A stretch of DNA of 64,000 bases from Antennarius striatus. Taxonomy: Eukaryota; Chordata; Actinopteri; Lophiiformes; Antennariidae. The position numbers and the translations under genes were made by a program. The stretch spans positions 15,426,001 to 15,490,000 of the forward strand of contig NC_090777.1 in NCBI RefSeq assembly GCF_040054535.1, written 5' to 3'. Of the stretch, positions 1-13,020 are shown one piece after another (position 1 is the stretch's first letter; each line of letters opens with the position of its first letter). The notes beneath the pieces were generated by a model. It had not been told where the DNA came from. It saw only the letters and a list, made by a program, of their open reading frames with translations, and made no database searches.

Positions 1-2140
1 AGTAGCATCATAAGAAATAAAATAAATGAACTTCAGCAGTGAGAGTACTGGGCAATCATCTGTCTGAAAAATGTTATAGACTTGTGTTGAAAACTTATGC
101 CACATGCTATTAAAATAGCGCTTTTGGTAATTAATGCTAATGACCTCAGATTGAGGTCTGGGAATCTAATGATTTCATGAAGTAGTCAAATTGCTGAAAT
201 AATTTTTTTTTAATTTTTAAATTTATGAGCATATTTCAAACAGTTTGGACTCATGTCGTCATTGACTGCCAGTTAGTTCATATATTTTGATCCTGGTCTA
301 AGATGTAAAAGTATTTCCAATTAGTACTAAAGTAAAGTTGAGGGGTATAGGCAGCTTTGACAGAGGTGGGTAATAAATTAAAAGAAAAATCTATATGAAT
401 TGAATACAGTATTTGGGCCACAAAGCAGCTGCTCCTTGGCAGATATTCTGGATGAACAATATTTGTTTAAATAATGACACTTGGTATTTTAATGCTTGTG
501 ATGGACATGATGTCTGAAACTAACTAAGATCTTACATTGCACAGTCATTTGGTTAAGAACACGTTTTGTTTTTTTAATTCATTACACCATTAGATGACTT
601 CATTCACCCCATCTGAAAGCATCCGCATTCCATGCTACATTCGATCGCTGCAGCACCTTTCCACAATTAAGATCTAACAATTACTCCTTCATTCACTACT
701 TTGTTAATGCTAATACACACTCTTTCCATTATCTTTAGCTTGTTCCACCACAGCTGCTTTTTGTCTGTTTCACTTAGTGACTTATGCTGTTGACTACTGT
801 ATATGTGAATAGAGTTTTTACAGACTGACAAACCGAAAAATAATTTTTACTGCTGGCATTGAGGTTAAGTTTCTTGGTCAGAAGGATTACTAAAAAAATG
901 AGGAACAGCTTATGATTTAATTTTTAGAGGGGGAGGGTACCCAAGAGAGGCCAACCCATGGGACGGGGAACATCCAAACACAGGACTCACGGCACCAAAC
1001 AAGCATGATGGCAAAGTCACCCACTTATTCCACAACACACTACAAAAGATATTTGTAGTTCCATTAAATTTTCACTACAGTCTTTTCTGTGGCTGATTTA
1101 TTTGTTTAGTTTGTTTTCATTCTGAATTCAGTAAAACTGTGTCCCAGTTTTGTAAATACTGGCTGTGGTGAGAAGTCTTACTAAATCTGATTTCAGTTTT
1201 ATTTGAGAACTAAATGCATCAACGAATAGAGTTAAATGTCAAAAATTTTGTGAAGGATTTATTTTTGGTTAATCTACTTTTGACATTGGCTTGTTGACCA
1301 CTTCAGTTTTGATTTGAATGAGACTATTTTGTTAATTTGTAAATACTATGGGAGACCTTCACACGGATTCAGGCTTTTTCATGGAAATATAACATCTTGT
1401 TTGTTGAAAGCACAGATACGTTTACCGTGTAAACTGGTAAATCCGAATATATGAGAAAAAATTGACTACAGAGCTCCATTTCACACACTGATATCATTTT
1501 TTCAGCTAGGTAGCTTGACAGAAAAATAACACATTTTGAATGCGGAACTAGAACATGAAGGATAAACTTTTCTGGCAAGTTTTTCATATTTGAGGTCTCA
1601 TGAGAAATTCAAGCCTGACATTGATACAGGTTGGCTACAAGTTGCTACATTGATTATTTATTTGAGCACCATTTGCAGAATTCTTTTGATTATAATAGTG
1701 AGATTACCGCTGCCAAGACCTTTTTTTTAAACTTGATTGAATTGGATTTAGTCAGACACCCAAGAAAGACTTTAGGATGACAAGTGGCGGACATACGTAT
1801 TTTACTTTGATACTCGTGCACTGGACACTCATTTCAGCTGAGTACTCCCTCTATCCTAATATCAGTTTTTAGTTAATAATAAATGCTTCTTGAAATGAAG
1901 CCAAGGATGGGAAGTGAGGGCAGGAAAGTGTGACGAGTATACACCTGCCTCCGCCGAGTTCACTGGTAGATGGAGAGACGCTGAGGGAGGAGAACAGGGT
2001 GGGGTGGGGGAGGAGGAAGCAAAGGAGAGGGTGGAGAGGAGGGCAAGTAAAGGGAGTAACGGTTGTCTCCATGGTGAAGCAGTGGTCGTCATGGTTACCC
2101 GCAGAGCCTGGGTCAGTGGCTCCAGGAATGTACATGCTGT
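1..2140. other. Non-coding AT-rich stretch, no feature seen
   Basis: No open frame here shows recognisable protein similarity or plausible splice-flanked coding sequence. The longest frame (minus strand, 1369-1587) has no family features. No repeat with clear boundaries was recognised. Confidence 0.5.
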
Positions 2141-2152
2141 TTGCACACACGA

Positions 2153-2208
2153 ACACACACACACACACACACACATACACAACAGAGGGAGAGAAAATAA
2201 TGACGTGC

Positions 2209-2254
<46 letters not shown>

Positions 2255-2258
2255 CATG

Positions 2259-2289
<31 letters not shown>

Positions 2290-2292
2290 TGC

Positions 2293-2376
<84 letters not shown>
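2153..2376. repeat. Compound microsatellite (AC)n-(GT)n-(GA)n
   Basis: An AC run (2153-2180) is followed by an interrupted GT run (2210-2291) and then an almost pure GA run (2294-2375). The long open frames crossing it on both strands, with Ser-Leu, Thr-His or Arg-Glu dipeptide runs, are low-complexity artefacts. Confidence 0.95.
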
Positions 2377-2378
<2 letters not shown>

Positions 2379-2668
2379 GATGACAAATGAGGTGCTGTTG
2401 TCAGAATCATAAAGGGGTGTGAATGTCCACACTTCAGGAGGTAAGGAAAGAGGTGCGTTCTTTCAATGTGTGCCAGAATAAAAAGAGGCATAAAGTGTGT
2501 GCCATTCCTTCTCTTTGATTTATTTTGGGGATACAAATACATGTTTCATGTCTCTGTGATGTATTTGTTCATGCAGGTGCCTGTGGCCGGGTTAGATAGG
2601 TTCCCAAATGGAGGGGAGTGACAAGACAACTGTGACTCAATTGCTGCCACATGCAAGCCCATGTGGCA

Positions 2669-2671
<3 letters not shown>

Positions 2672-2708
<37 letters not shown>
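2672..2708. repeat. (GT)n microsatellite
   Basis: About 18 GT units directly follow an inverted pair of short words (ctgccacatg / catgtggcag) at 2644-2670. That pair could form a small hairpin beside the repeat. Confidence 0.9.
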
Positions 2709-2710
<2 letters not shown>

Positions 2711-3149
2711 TGAGAGCTAGTAGGTTGTGTGCATATTTGTGTCTGTGTGTGTTTAGCCAGTGAGGAATCACAAGTTAACTAACATGCACTGCTGTGCTGC
2801 CATCTCTTCTACAAAAAACATCCAGATAATTTTGCAAGTGGTGATTTAGCACACACAGACTCACAAACACGTGTCTCTGCCTGCAGACATGCTCATCTGA
2901 GCACAAAATCACAAGTTAAAGCAGGAAATTCACTCAGTTTTTCCAGCGTCTTTCCACTACATTTGGGCTTCAATCTAACTCACATGGTTACCATGACATG
3001 AAGGTTTGCCACTCTAATGCCACCCCGCAGTGTTCTAACTTAGATCTAACTTAGTTATTGATGTGGCTCGTTTTAGACACCGTACTCTGGTTTAATGCAC
3101 TGCAGGACTCATTGTAATTCCACATGCTCTAAAATATACTTTAGAGCAC

Positions 3150-3660
3150 AAATGTGAGAGTCATGGCCCAGGGGCCAAATGTGGCTCTCCACAACATTTT
3201 ATGTGGCCTGCAAGAGCATAAAAAGACAGTATCTAAAAATAAATAGGTCAAGAGTGTGCTTTGACCAAAAACTAAATTTCCCACAATGCAGTAATTAAGC
3301 CCATTTTAACATTGACAAAAACATTTTGAGCAAAGTTAATGGCCTAGTTTGTGTTTGATGTTATTTTTCTTTGTTCACTTGGGATAGTTTGATCCTTGAT
3401 TGATGGAGTTCTGTGGGTTTCATAACCTGATAAATTAAAAGGATTTATGTTATAACAGAGCAACAAACAAACGTTTTTTTTTCTGTGTAATTGTAATGTT
3501 TGTACCTTGACTAAGTAATAATTTTCAGAGTTATTTAACATTAAGGAGTCGTTTCATTACATTGAGTAAGATTTAGTTACATTTACAAGTTACATCTGGT
3601 CCTTTGAGGACAGCCATTATGCTGATGTGGCCTCGGTGAAAATGAGTTTGACACCCCTGC
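3150..3660 (-). mobile_element. hAT-like non-autonomous DNA element (MITE)
   Basis: The right end reads as an inverted copy of the CAGGGGTGTCAAAC-type terminus typical of common fish hAT-derived MITEs (here gtttgacacccctgc at 3645-3659). The left end at about 3150 has the related words gagagtcatggcccaggggc. The interior mentions no transposase. Family assignment comes from recall of the terminal motif; the exact left border and target duplication were not resolved. Confidence 0.55.
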
Positions 3661-3718
3661 TTTAGAGCATCATCCACTGTCCTGAAAAATAAAGGCACTG
3701 TCCCCAACACGTAAACAT

Positions 3719-3756
3719 ACACACACACACGCGCACACACACACGCAAACACATAA
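3719..3756. repeat. (AC)n microsatellite
   Basis: Short AC run interrupted by GC dinucleotides. Confidence 0.8.
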
Positions 3757-4326
3757 CTTGCGAGTTTAAATGTTAAATGTTTGCTATCACAACATACACT
3801 AGTTTGTGTTTGGCGTCTAGGCTCCTACCTTAATCACTCCCTCCAGACATGTTTACATAGAGCCCCTGTAGAGCAATGAGCAAACTTTATGAACCCTCTA
3901 TCTGGAACCTACAGGTGGATAACGGGGTGGTGGTGGGGCTGAGAAGCAGAGGGAGAGATGGGAAAGCGTTGCAGCTTAAATAGTCAGCCAATTCAGGGGG
4001 CGTTAAATGATGTTTGAGGAGAATGAGGCCTATCATGTGGATAGTGTGTACGCAGTGCAGCTGGAGTCGTTTGCCTGAAGTAGCTCACAGGCTGAACTTC
4101 ATGAAATGAGAAATAAACCAAAAACTGAATCAGAATTGGTTGAAAAGATCAATACTTAAAGTGTCAGGTGAATGGCTGACACACAATATCAGTATTTTCC
4201 CTGTTTCATAGAGTGAAATGTGTTACCTTTGAAATGCCTTTGAATGCCTGTCAAGTTTGACCTTAAATAGTAGTTGGCAGATCCACCTGGTACCAATGCC
4301 AATCTGGAGAAAAAAACTTGATAATC

Positions 4327-4928
4327 TTCTTCTTCTCTTTTCGGCTTTTCCCTTCAGGGGTCGCCACAGCAAATCAATTGCCTCCATCTAACCCTGTCTT
4401 CTGCATCCTCTTCTCTCACACCAACTACCTTCATGTCCTCTTTTGCTACATCCATAAACCTCCTCTTTGGTCTTCCTCTAGGCCTCCTGCCTGGCAGTTC
4501 AAAACTCAGCATCCTTCTACCTTCTAATCTATCAAAAACGTGAGAAGCTAATTCCAAGGTAAGAGGCAACAGAGGACAAAAGGATTAGGACGTCGCTCTG
4601 AGTATGATTTCATTTAGAGGTTTACCCCGCCTTTAGCTGGTTGGGATAGGCTTCAGCAGCAAGGCTGTAGATGAGAAGTTTACAATCGTCTTGTCTCCAA
4701 GAAAATTTATGGATACACTGGGGTAAGTATGAAGCATTACCTCGAGGGGTTGCTAGCTAAGGCCTCTTTCTCTACTTTGATTAAACATTAAATAAAGACA
4801 GAAACAGTGCATGAAAACTAGAATAAGATCTTGGTTAAAGTCACTGATATTTTTTTCTGATGTGCTTTTATTTGAAAAAGCCTCAAAGTACAAAACAAAA
4901 AAAAACACATAAATGTCTGTGCTGCAAA
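4327..4928 (-). mobile_element. LINE 3' end joined to a 405-bp body (composite repeat, copy 1)
   Basis: Read on the minus strand, 4354-4521 encodes the last residues of a fish LINE reverse transcriptase. The motif GRRPRGRPKRRFMDV is followed by the ending CGDP and a stop in the 3' region. Next to it, 4522-4925 is an unrelated sequence. The whole block recurs at 50,811-51,411 with only scattered differences. In this copy the similarity stops at the end of the 405-bp body; in the 51-kb copy LINE sequence resumes there. Confidence 0.75.
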
Positions 4929-5301
4929 GATATGATCGGAAATCTAAAGCTGACCCATAGAACAAAAAGGAAAAACCTCAAAATGGGACGTCTGTATCTT
5001 TATTATACTTCAATAATTTAGAATTTTTTTTAAAAAGTTACAGTTTCGTGGAAGTCACTGTCAGGACTGAGGCTACAGCAGTGACAGTACCAGCATCTGA
5101 GTGAATGGAGTGAGCTGGTAAGGTGGAAGGACAGGATGTTGTGACGTTTTGATGGTAATTTAAATGAAAATGAAAGAAAAAAAAGTTTTTTAATTATACA
5201 GAGCTGGACTTAAAGAAAGTTTCTTTAAAACTTTTTAACATTTGTATTTTTTTCTGTAATTTAAAAAAATTTGTAGTGATAAATCCTCATCCTCTTTACT
5301 G

Positions 5302-5430
5302 ACATCCATCCATCAGTCCATCTGTCCATCCGTCCATCCCACCCACGTCATGGGTCTGCTGGAGCCTCTCAGTAGGCGAAAGGTGGGTACAGCCCTGTAC
5401 AGTCGCCATCTCATTGTGGGTTCACCCTTG
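5302..5430. repeat. (CCATCCGT)n tract with SINE/LINE tail fragment
   Basis: A CCATC-rich tract (5302-5340) runs into the words gggtctgctggagcc and a degraded ggtgggtaca. The same arrangement is seen at 23,279-23,400, which marks a truncated fish interspersed repeat. Confidence 0.55.
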
Positions 5431-5572
5431 TTACCTATTAAAATAAGTAGATAAGTTTATTAAGTAATTCACTAATTGTAATGCTAGCTAGCTACCTTGC
5501 TGTTTAAATTCTCCAGCTAGCATCATCCACATTTAATTTGCCACATGTAATATTCAAAATTGTCTTACTTTT

Positions 5573-5850
5573 GGTGGTACGGTGGCGCAGTGGGTAGCAC
5601 TGTCGCCGCGCAGCAAGGTGGTTCCCGGTTCGCGTCCCGCTTTGTGTTCTCTCCCTGTGTCTGCGTGGGTTCTCTCCAGGTTCTCCAGCTTCCTCCTGCC
5701 TCCAAAAACATGGTGTTAGTGTGTGCTCTGTGGTGCATTGGCGTGACGCCCGGGGTGTACCCCGGGCATCCCAGTCAGCTGGGATAGGCTCCAGCACTCC
5801 GCAACCCTCTACATCGGAAGAAGTGGGTTTGAAGCTGAATGAATGAATGT
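5573..5850 (+). mobile_element. tRNA-derived SINE
   Basis: The 5' part carries a pol III A-box-like word (tggcgcagtgggtagc) and a B-box-like word (ggttcgcgtccc). The 3' part has gggataggctccagc and ends in gaatgaatgaatg. The same element occurs at 51,712-52,058 and in part at 7,893-8,150 and 12,000-12,106. Confidence 0.85.
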
Positions 5851-7892
5851 CTTACTTTTAGGTGAAAATATTCTACAAAGCAAAGTTATAACTAATGTTA
5901 AGATTCTACAAACAAGAATGGTGAAAGAACAGAACGTTAACCACAATGTAAGAGTAGCTAGCGAGCTCTAAGTTGCTGTGACAAATGAATCTGAAGTTAG
6001 CTCCTAAAATTTGCTGAATTGTCAAAGTAAATGTTAAGCTAGTAAGCAGAGCTAACAGAAGACACCACATTTACCTCATTTTAAATAATGAATTGAAACA
6101 ATGAAATAATGAAAAATGATACCATAGCGCAATCATTCTAAAATGTTCCACGTAGTTTGTGATGGATTGTATGACAATTTTCTCCCTGGCTGTGTGTAAG
6201 GATTTTAACATAACTTACAGTTCTTCTTCATAGCCAGTGACGACAGGAGCCGTTCAACATTATTGTGATTGGTCACAACTGCAAAACTGTAATTAGTGCT
6301 TATATTTTCAGTCATGCAACAGCAACACTAACATTAAACACACTTGATCAAGACCTTGACCTTGCTGTGACACGCGACTCTGTGGCCCTACAAACGACCT
6401 TTGAACTTTGTGGCATCATTCATCATCAAACTCAAAGCCCTGCCTGTGTTGTGAAAGGCCTTTGAATGGACCCTAAATGGACCTCCCACTTCACCTTTAT
6501 CGTTGGTCTATTCACTGTTGATGTGGACTCTAGATGGTATGTCGGGCCCCATCTGTGAATACCTTGGGCCACACTACGTGATACACACTGAGAGGCGTTA
6601 AATACATCAACACCCTTTCCAAAAATGCCCCAGTTGAGTTTTAATGCCACTTGGGGCTCTTTCAATTAAAATTTTGGACATGGAACTTAAATCTAACGTC
6701 CCCGGTGGCGCCAAGATGGCCCCCTGCCAGCTATTTTGTGTTGGTGGAATCACAGCGCCTGTCTCTAGTGACAGATACTGTAAAGTCCTACATCAAGATG
6801 GATGCCCGTATTCTTTGAAATAAAAGACAAATCAGAAGTTTTTGTCAAATGTCATTTGTGGCGCCGCAATGACTCCGCCTGGGCCCAAGCCTGCTCTCAA
6901 ACATGTTTTGACTTCCAACTGAGTACAAATATTTCACGTCACTTACAACCTTGACGTTCATGTCACTTGTGATGCAAAGGAGTATTCTGTTTTTCTGGTT
7001 AATAAGCCATGTTTTCAGCTGTATGCTCCCAAAAACAATCATTGCAGGTATTTTAATGATCCTGCCTGAATCTCACAGCACCAAAACAGCTCCACTGCTG
7101 CTTGTCCTCATTTAATGGGATTGTTGTTGATGAGAAGTTTTGATTTGAAACCACATAGCTGTCACACTTGATTTGCTTTTCTCTGTCTGTGAAGAAATGG
7201 TGCAAATTCCAATAATGCTATGATGGTATCAATGAGATTGTTTTGCCTCAGCATGTCGCCCCCTCCAACAGAATTACCTGAGTCTCTGATAGGAGCCTCT
7301 GTATTGTGATCTATTCTTCCAGTGTGGCAACCTGGTGTGTTTGAGGTAAACAACATTCCAGTTCATTTTCAGGCCTGGGAGGAGGGCATGAACCATTAGC
7401 TTCAACAGGGCTGCCCATTCCTCCACTGTCTGTTGGCCCTGGAGGAGAAAGCCGACAGGCATGCAGGATACTAGGCGTCCTGGTTCTTTAGCCCGATGGT
7501 GACCACTCAGGTGGTCGGACATGCCAAAAAAGTGAGCATGAGCAAGGCTTGGGTGACTAAAGAATGAGAAATGTCACAAAAAATCAACCTTGTCATTTCA
7601 ATGCAATTGCAAGCATTTCTGCTTTGCCTGACATATGCAGCTGCACACTATATCGACACAGTCGGGTTTGTCTGCAGGAGGTAATGATGTGTTTTGAGCT
7701 CCACAAATCACTCCAAGATGCAAAGACATTTTGATAGCTGTGCTTCAGCAAAACAGACAGGTACCACACTGCAAGGATTTTCTGTTTATTTTAGTTTTGT
7801 CACACATGGCTACATTAGCCACACAAATTAGAATTATTGGAGGAAGAGTATTGGAAGTGTAAAGTAAGAGAGAGGCAGAGATTGTCTCTCTC
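5851..7892. other. Intergenic, nothing recognised
   Basis: Several open frames of 60-80 codons occur on both strands. None shows a domain, signal peptide or convincing splice context. Confidence 0.45.
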
Positions 7893-8150
7893 TTACTGTA
7901 ATGGGTAACACTGACGCCGCATTGCAAGGCGGTTCCCGCTTAGGTGAATTGGTGATACCAAATTGCCTAAATTGCCTGTAGGTGTGAGTGTGTCCGTGTA
8001 TGGTTGTCTGTGTAGGTGTGGCCCCGCGATGCATTGGCGTCGCACCCGGAGTGTGCCCTGCCTCACGCCCCCAGTCAGCTGGTATAGGCTCTAGCTCCCC
8101 GTGACAGTGGAGGAAGCGGCCATTTGCAATGAATGAATGAATGAATAAAT
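7893..8150 (+). mobile_element. Degraded tRNA-derived SINE
   Basis: Shares with the 5.6-kb and 51.7-kb copies the aaattgcctgtaggtgtgag block, the cattggcgtcgcacccgg block, ggtataggctctagc and a terminal gaatgaatgaatgaa. The tRNA-like head is corrupted and its B box is not recognisable. Confidence 0.8.
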
Positions 8151-9794
8151 GATATATATGATTTTAGATTGAAACATTTCTTTGTTCTGTGATCAGAGCC
8201 CAGCCTCTTTCACATGTCAAGTACAAAGAGGGAGGTTGAACCTTTATTAGAGCATTGAGGGTCGTTGTTGTTCCACCTCATAGGCAGTGGCAGTACCAAA
8301 TCTGCATTTGTGTCAGTGATACCAGAACTAATGTTAAAAAGCATTGACTAGCAGTTAGCAGCTAACTCAAAGAAGAAAGTACATCAAAAATACCTGAAAC
8401 TAAGGATACAGAATGAAGTCACCTCACCTCTGAAAAAAGGACGATATCAACTGTCATGTACCAGGGAAGGCTTGTTGTTTCTAAAGATGACACACTAGAG
8501 CAGTGCTGTGCTCTCATTGGTGTGTGCAGCATAAATAAACAAAGGCAGGATTGAGAAGGCTGTTGGTAATGGCGCTATTCCACAGTCAATCAATATTTGG
8601 TTGGTCTGAGGAGTCTGAAAATATTAAACTGTTCAGTTAAACTCTGCACTCTTACTCTTACTTTCCTATAATGATTTATTTTCTACTCTTCTTTATAATC
8701 TTATCATAATATTAATTTTATTGACATGATGTTTGAAAGCATTTTTTGTAATTTATGATGCAGCAAGAAGAGACATACCTGTAATCTTGCACAGATATTT
8801 CAGGTGAAATACAATTTGCCACTCAGTCTGTTTGGGGGCCCCATCCTCTGTGGACAAGTGTTGGGAGCAAACAGACAGCGTTTCACTTCATAACATCTCC
8901 ATGGTTAGATGTGTGATGTTCTAACCAGCCAGCTGGCACAGACATGCAAGTTACTGAGCAATATCCACAGGGCTGGACTACTGAGCTACGGTGGCTGCCA
9001 CATAATACCACAAAGGCCAAAAAGTAGCTGCTAATACCGACTGGCATGATGATTGCTATTCCACATTCTGGCACAGCGCCGGCCAGTTTGTCATTATAGA
9101 ATTGTGGCTGGAAGTGGACACCAGGTGCCCAACGGTAAAGAGCAACATAGCGATTGCCAAAGTGTGAGACAACACGTGCTGCATCCACAATAAGATGATT
9201 CATTCATGTGAGCAGAATTTCTGTTTCATCTCCAGCAAATTGTTTTAAACACGTGACACATTTCCTGATCACATCTGTTCTCATTGTTCATAAAGGACTC
9301 CATTAGTCCTGCTCTAATGGTAGGGACCAAATCCGTCCTGCATCACATGGGCAATAATTTGATATAAGTAACATCAGTAAATTTATCCATTAAGTGCTTG
9401 ATATGAATGTGCTTAAACTCTTACATGCATACAAACGTGATAATTTCAAGGAGAAGGGTGTCTTCTCCATACAGGTTTTCTACATTATGAAATAATTGTA
9501 AATATCACTTTGTTCAGTGAGATTCAAGAAGCTTGCTTCAGTGTGCTTTCTTCTGCAGACCGTCTGTTGTTTGGTGCTGGGCAGAGAGCAGAAGTCCGGT
9601 CTTTAGAATTCCAATGTAACCATCTCGTCTTCAGCCGTTCCCAGAGGAAAATTTTACTGCTTAAAGCTTGCTCTTCTATAGCTCAGGAGACAAATTTAGC
9701 CTTAGTCACAGTTTGGCATCCTACAGATCTCATAGTTGTCTAGGAGAAGTAAATGAAACATTTTTGAGATCTCTTTTCAAAATTTTATTTTCCT

Positions 9795-10105
9795 CTGGGT
9801 TTATCCAAAGTTACGGGTCATGGGCTCTACTGGCGCCTAACCCAGCTGGTTATGAGTGAGTACCGGGGTACACCCTGGATGAGATGTCAAATAATCACAA
9901 AGCCACACAAAAGAAAGACACCCACAGACATTTAGAGTGACTAATTAACCTAAATCACAGGTTTTTGATGGTAGGAGGAAGCTGTAGAACCCGCACAGAC
10001 ATGGGGAGAACATGCACTGTCAGCACAGAAAAGCCACAGGTGGACTTGAACCCAGGACCTTCTCACTGTGATACAATATCACTACCCACTGTGCCACTTT
10101 GACTG
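9795..10105 (-). mobile_element. tRNA-derived SINE, reverse orientation
   Basis: On the minus strand this begins with a tRNA-like head: aaagtggcacagtgggtag at about 10,082-10,100, then a B-box-like ggttcaagtcc at about 10,041-10,051. It continues through cagtgcatgttctccccatg and ends with the ggtgtaccccgg tail. Same general family of head as the other SINEs, different tail. Confidence 0.75.
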
Positions 10106-11757
10106 TTCTTTGACTGCAGGGGCATAAATGGAATTGCTGCATGACTTGTTGGCCTACAAAAATGTGAACATTTGTTGCATCACAGTATGTTAAGAAAACC
10201 CTGTGAACAACTGCGTCCAAATACTGCAGGAAATACATGCGACCCAAACCAAGTAATAATGAGTGGCAGTGCACCCAGTATCCATAGAGTCATTGGTTTT
10301 TCTTTAATGGAATTCCATGTGTACCTGACAACACAGGCAGGGGTGATGTGCTGCACCCTAAAGAGCATTTTCCTGAGAAAGCTTACGTGTTTTAAACAAA
10401 AAACAAATAAAATTCTAGTGTTCTTCTACAACAACAGAAATGATATCTCTGACCAGAACTCCGAATAGCAGCAGAGAACGGGAAGCAAGCGACACGGCCA
10501 CTTTGGAACCAAGTGCTGTTCTGGCTTCACGCTACTCACTGTGAGGAGCGTCAAATTGTTTCACCAGGAAATCAGTTGGTGCTTAAAACAGTATGAGTGT
10601 GACTTTTAATTAAATCTTCGTCTCACTATAAAAAACAGAGGACAGTTAAGCATGTTGGCGGTTCTTAAGTTTGTCATCGCCTGAGAACAACAATAAAAAA
10701 GTATCTGTCAGGAAGTTGTGCTGAGTGGCTTCTCCCTGCTGCTTGTGAGCATGACTGTGAAACAGACACATTGAGCATTGCTCGCCTCCATCTTCAGTGC
10801 TTTTTTCTTAAAAGCCAAAACATCACTCAAAAATTCACGGATTGGTTGCTGTCAAAATTTGTTTCTTTACCTCGTCTCTTCTGCCATCTCTGAAACAGCT
10901 ATTTCATGTTTGGCGTCTCCGCTTTGTGATGTTAGAGCAGAAAAGGCAACTTGGCAGCTAATCAACAGTTCAGATTTGCTAAAATTTCCCAAATTATCCA
11001 AGTGGTAAATTTGAGCTTTGACATGCCACCACTAATGTTGGTTCTTTCTGTAAAATGTGAGCTTCCACCACTGGTAACAACCTCCATCATCAGCTCACTT
11101 TGTTGCATTTTTTTTTTAGGTTTCTTTAAGCTCAGTTACACAATTACTTGTCAGCCAGAGATGTTTTCAACCTTGACAATATTTTTCCATTGGAATTTTT
11201 TTCTCCCAGTGGCAAACACCATTTTGTAACAAGCTCTTTGCCTCCGTTGAGTGGGGGTGAGAAAGCCAATACATCGCCTGTGAAACCTAATAGAGCAGAG
11301 ATGTATGAAAACACTGCAGTGTTCCCAATAACAACGCACTGCATTTCACACCATTAGCACAACTATTTGAACCGTTACTTTGCTGCAGTGTTATGGTGTT
11401 TCTTATGGAAAAGATTTTATTATAATGAAAAAGCTCACTATACCCTGGACAGAGATTAACAGCATTTTGTCATTTGCTACTTGAATGTCTGGAAGTCACA
11501 AATGCTGCTCTTAACTTCCCTCCACAGAGAACACCAGGTTCAAAAATGGTTAGAACACTTTGACATGACCATGTTTTGTTGGTATGTGATGACCAACAGA
11601 TAACTTTAAAGGCAGAAGAGGTATTTAAATGGTCAGGTCAAGTTTAAATGATGCTAAGGTGTTGCTTCAATGAATCACGGAGGCTTCAGAAAGAAATCGT
11701 GGTCCAGATACATCAGAAACACTTCGAAAATGTTCATTTGGCCAGTATTTATCTTTC
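10106..11757. other. Intergenic, nothing recognised
   Basis: Only short open frames without recognisable features. A word resembling the Tc1 terminus (gtgaggagcgtca, 10,541-10,553) occurs alone, with no partner found. Confidence 0.4.
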
Positions 11758-11999
11758 TACAGTGAGGAGCGTCAGCATTTACACCCCCTGTGATTTTGCA
11801 AGTTCTCCCACTTAGAAAATAGGGAGAGACCTGAAATATTCATCACAGACACATTTCCACTGTTAGAGACATAATCTAAATAAAAACATCTGTAAATCAC
11901 ATGATTTTTCAATAATTTATTTGTATGTTACTGGGGTTCATAAGTATTTACACCCATGACAATCAGCAATAATTATGACTCTCAAAGAGCTGCCAGTCC

Positions 12000-12106
12000 G
12001 CGGGGCACTGGCGTCGTGCCCGGAGCGTCCCCCGCCTCACGCCCTATGCCAGCTCAGCTCCCCGTGACCCGCTATGGCGGATGAAGCGGCAGAACATGAA
12101 TGAATG
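12000..12106 (+). mobile_element. Truncated SINE nested in the Tc1 element
   Basis: The 3' half of the same SINE as at 5.6 and 51.7 kb (ggcactggcgtcgtgcccgg through cagctccccgtgaccc to gaatgaatg). It is flanked by a 16-bp direct repeat, aaagagctgccagtcc at 11,984-11,999 and aaagagctgtcagtcc at 12,107-12,122. That pair is a target-site duplication and shows the SINE arrived after the Tc1 element. Confidence 0.88.
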
Positions 12107-12188
12107 AAAGAGCTGTCAGTCCACCTTAAAAAAAATCCACTTTTACCCCACGAATAACGACCCACCCACAACCCCTTGGAGCTCATTA

Positions 12189-13020
12189 ATGTCACCTGTG
12201 CCCCCCACAGTCAGGCACAATCCAGCTGCTACCATAGAGAAGACCAGAGAGCTTTCTAAAGACACCAGAGACAAAATAGTAGAGCTTCACAAAGCCGGAA
12301 AAGACTATGGAGCAATTGTGAAGCAGCTTGGTCAGAATAAATCAACTGTTGCAGCAATTGTTAGAAAATGGAAAAGGCTAAACATGCCTGCTAATCTACC
12401 TCGGACTGGGGTTCCATGTAAGCTCTCTCCTCATGGGGCATCACTCATGATGAGAAAAGTGAGGAATCAGCCCAGAATTACACGGCAGCAGCTGGTCAAT
12501 GACCTGAAGAGAGCTGGAGCCACAGTTTCAAAAGCTACTGTCGGTAGAACACTATGGCGTAATTGTTTAAAATCATGCATTGCACAGAAGGTTCCGCTGT
12601 TGAAGTCAGCACACGTGAGGGCCCATATAAAGTTTGCCCGGGATCATCTGAATGACCCAGAGAGGTCATGGGAGTAAGTTATGTGGTCAAGTGAGACCAA
12701 AATGGAACCTTTTGGTGTAAACTCCACTCGTCATGTGTTGAGGAAAGAGAACAATCCCAAGAACACCATCTCTACTGTGAAGCACGGGGTGTTGGAAACA
12801 TCATGCTTTGGGGGTGCTTTTCAGAAAAGGGGACAGGATGACTGAACTGTATTAAGCAGAAGATGGATGTGGCCATGTATTGTCAGATTTTGAGCAACAA
12901 CCTCTTTCCCTCAGTCAGAGCACATGACATGGAGGAGTGGGCCAAAATCCATGTTGTCGCATGTGCAAACCTGGTGAAAAACTACAGGACACATTTGACC
13001 TCTGTAATTGCAAACAAAGG
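12189..13020 (+). pseudogene. Tc1-type transposase remnant
   Basis: An open frame of 162 codons (12,189-12,677) gives the paired-type DNA-binding half of a Tc1 transposase. Residues such as [17 protein letters not shown], the [12 protein letters not shown] helix and the [15 protein letters not shown] second helix-turn-helix are clear. A TAA at 12,675 ends the frame just before the catalytic domain. Reading on, the first catalytic motif reads WSSET where the family has WSDET, so the first Asp is lost. A frameshift follows near 12,788, and the part holding the later catalytic residues appears deleted around 12,850-12,900. This is a dead transposase, not a host gene. Confidence 0.92.

Noticed and set aside
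1862..2542. Long open frames on both strands with Ser-Leu, Thr-His or Arg-Glu runs
   Set aside because: Produced by the GA/GT/AC microsatellites; no protein features outside the repeat.
10541..10553. Word like the Tc1 terminus
   Set aside because: No inverted partner or TA duplication; too short to call an element.
12189..12677. 162-codon frame as a host DNA-binding gene
   Set aside because: Lies between Tc1 inverted repeats with TA duplications and continues into a broken transposase catalytic domain.
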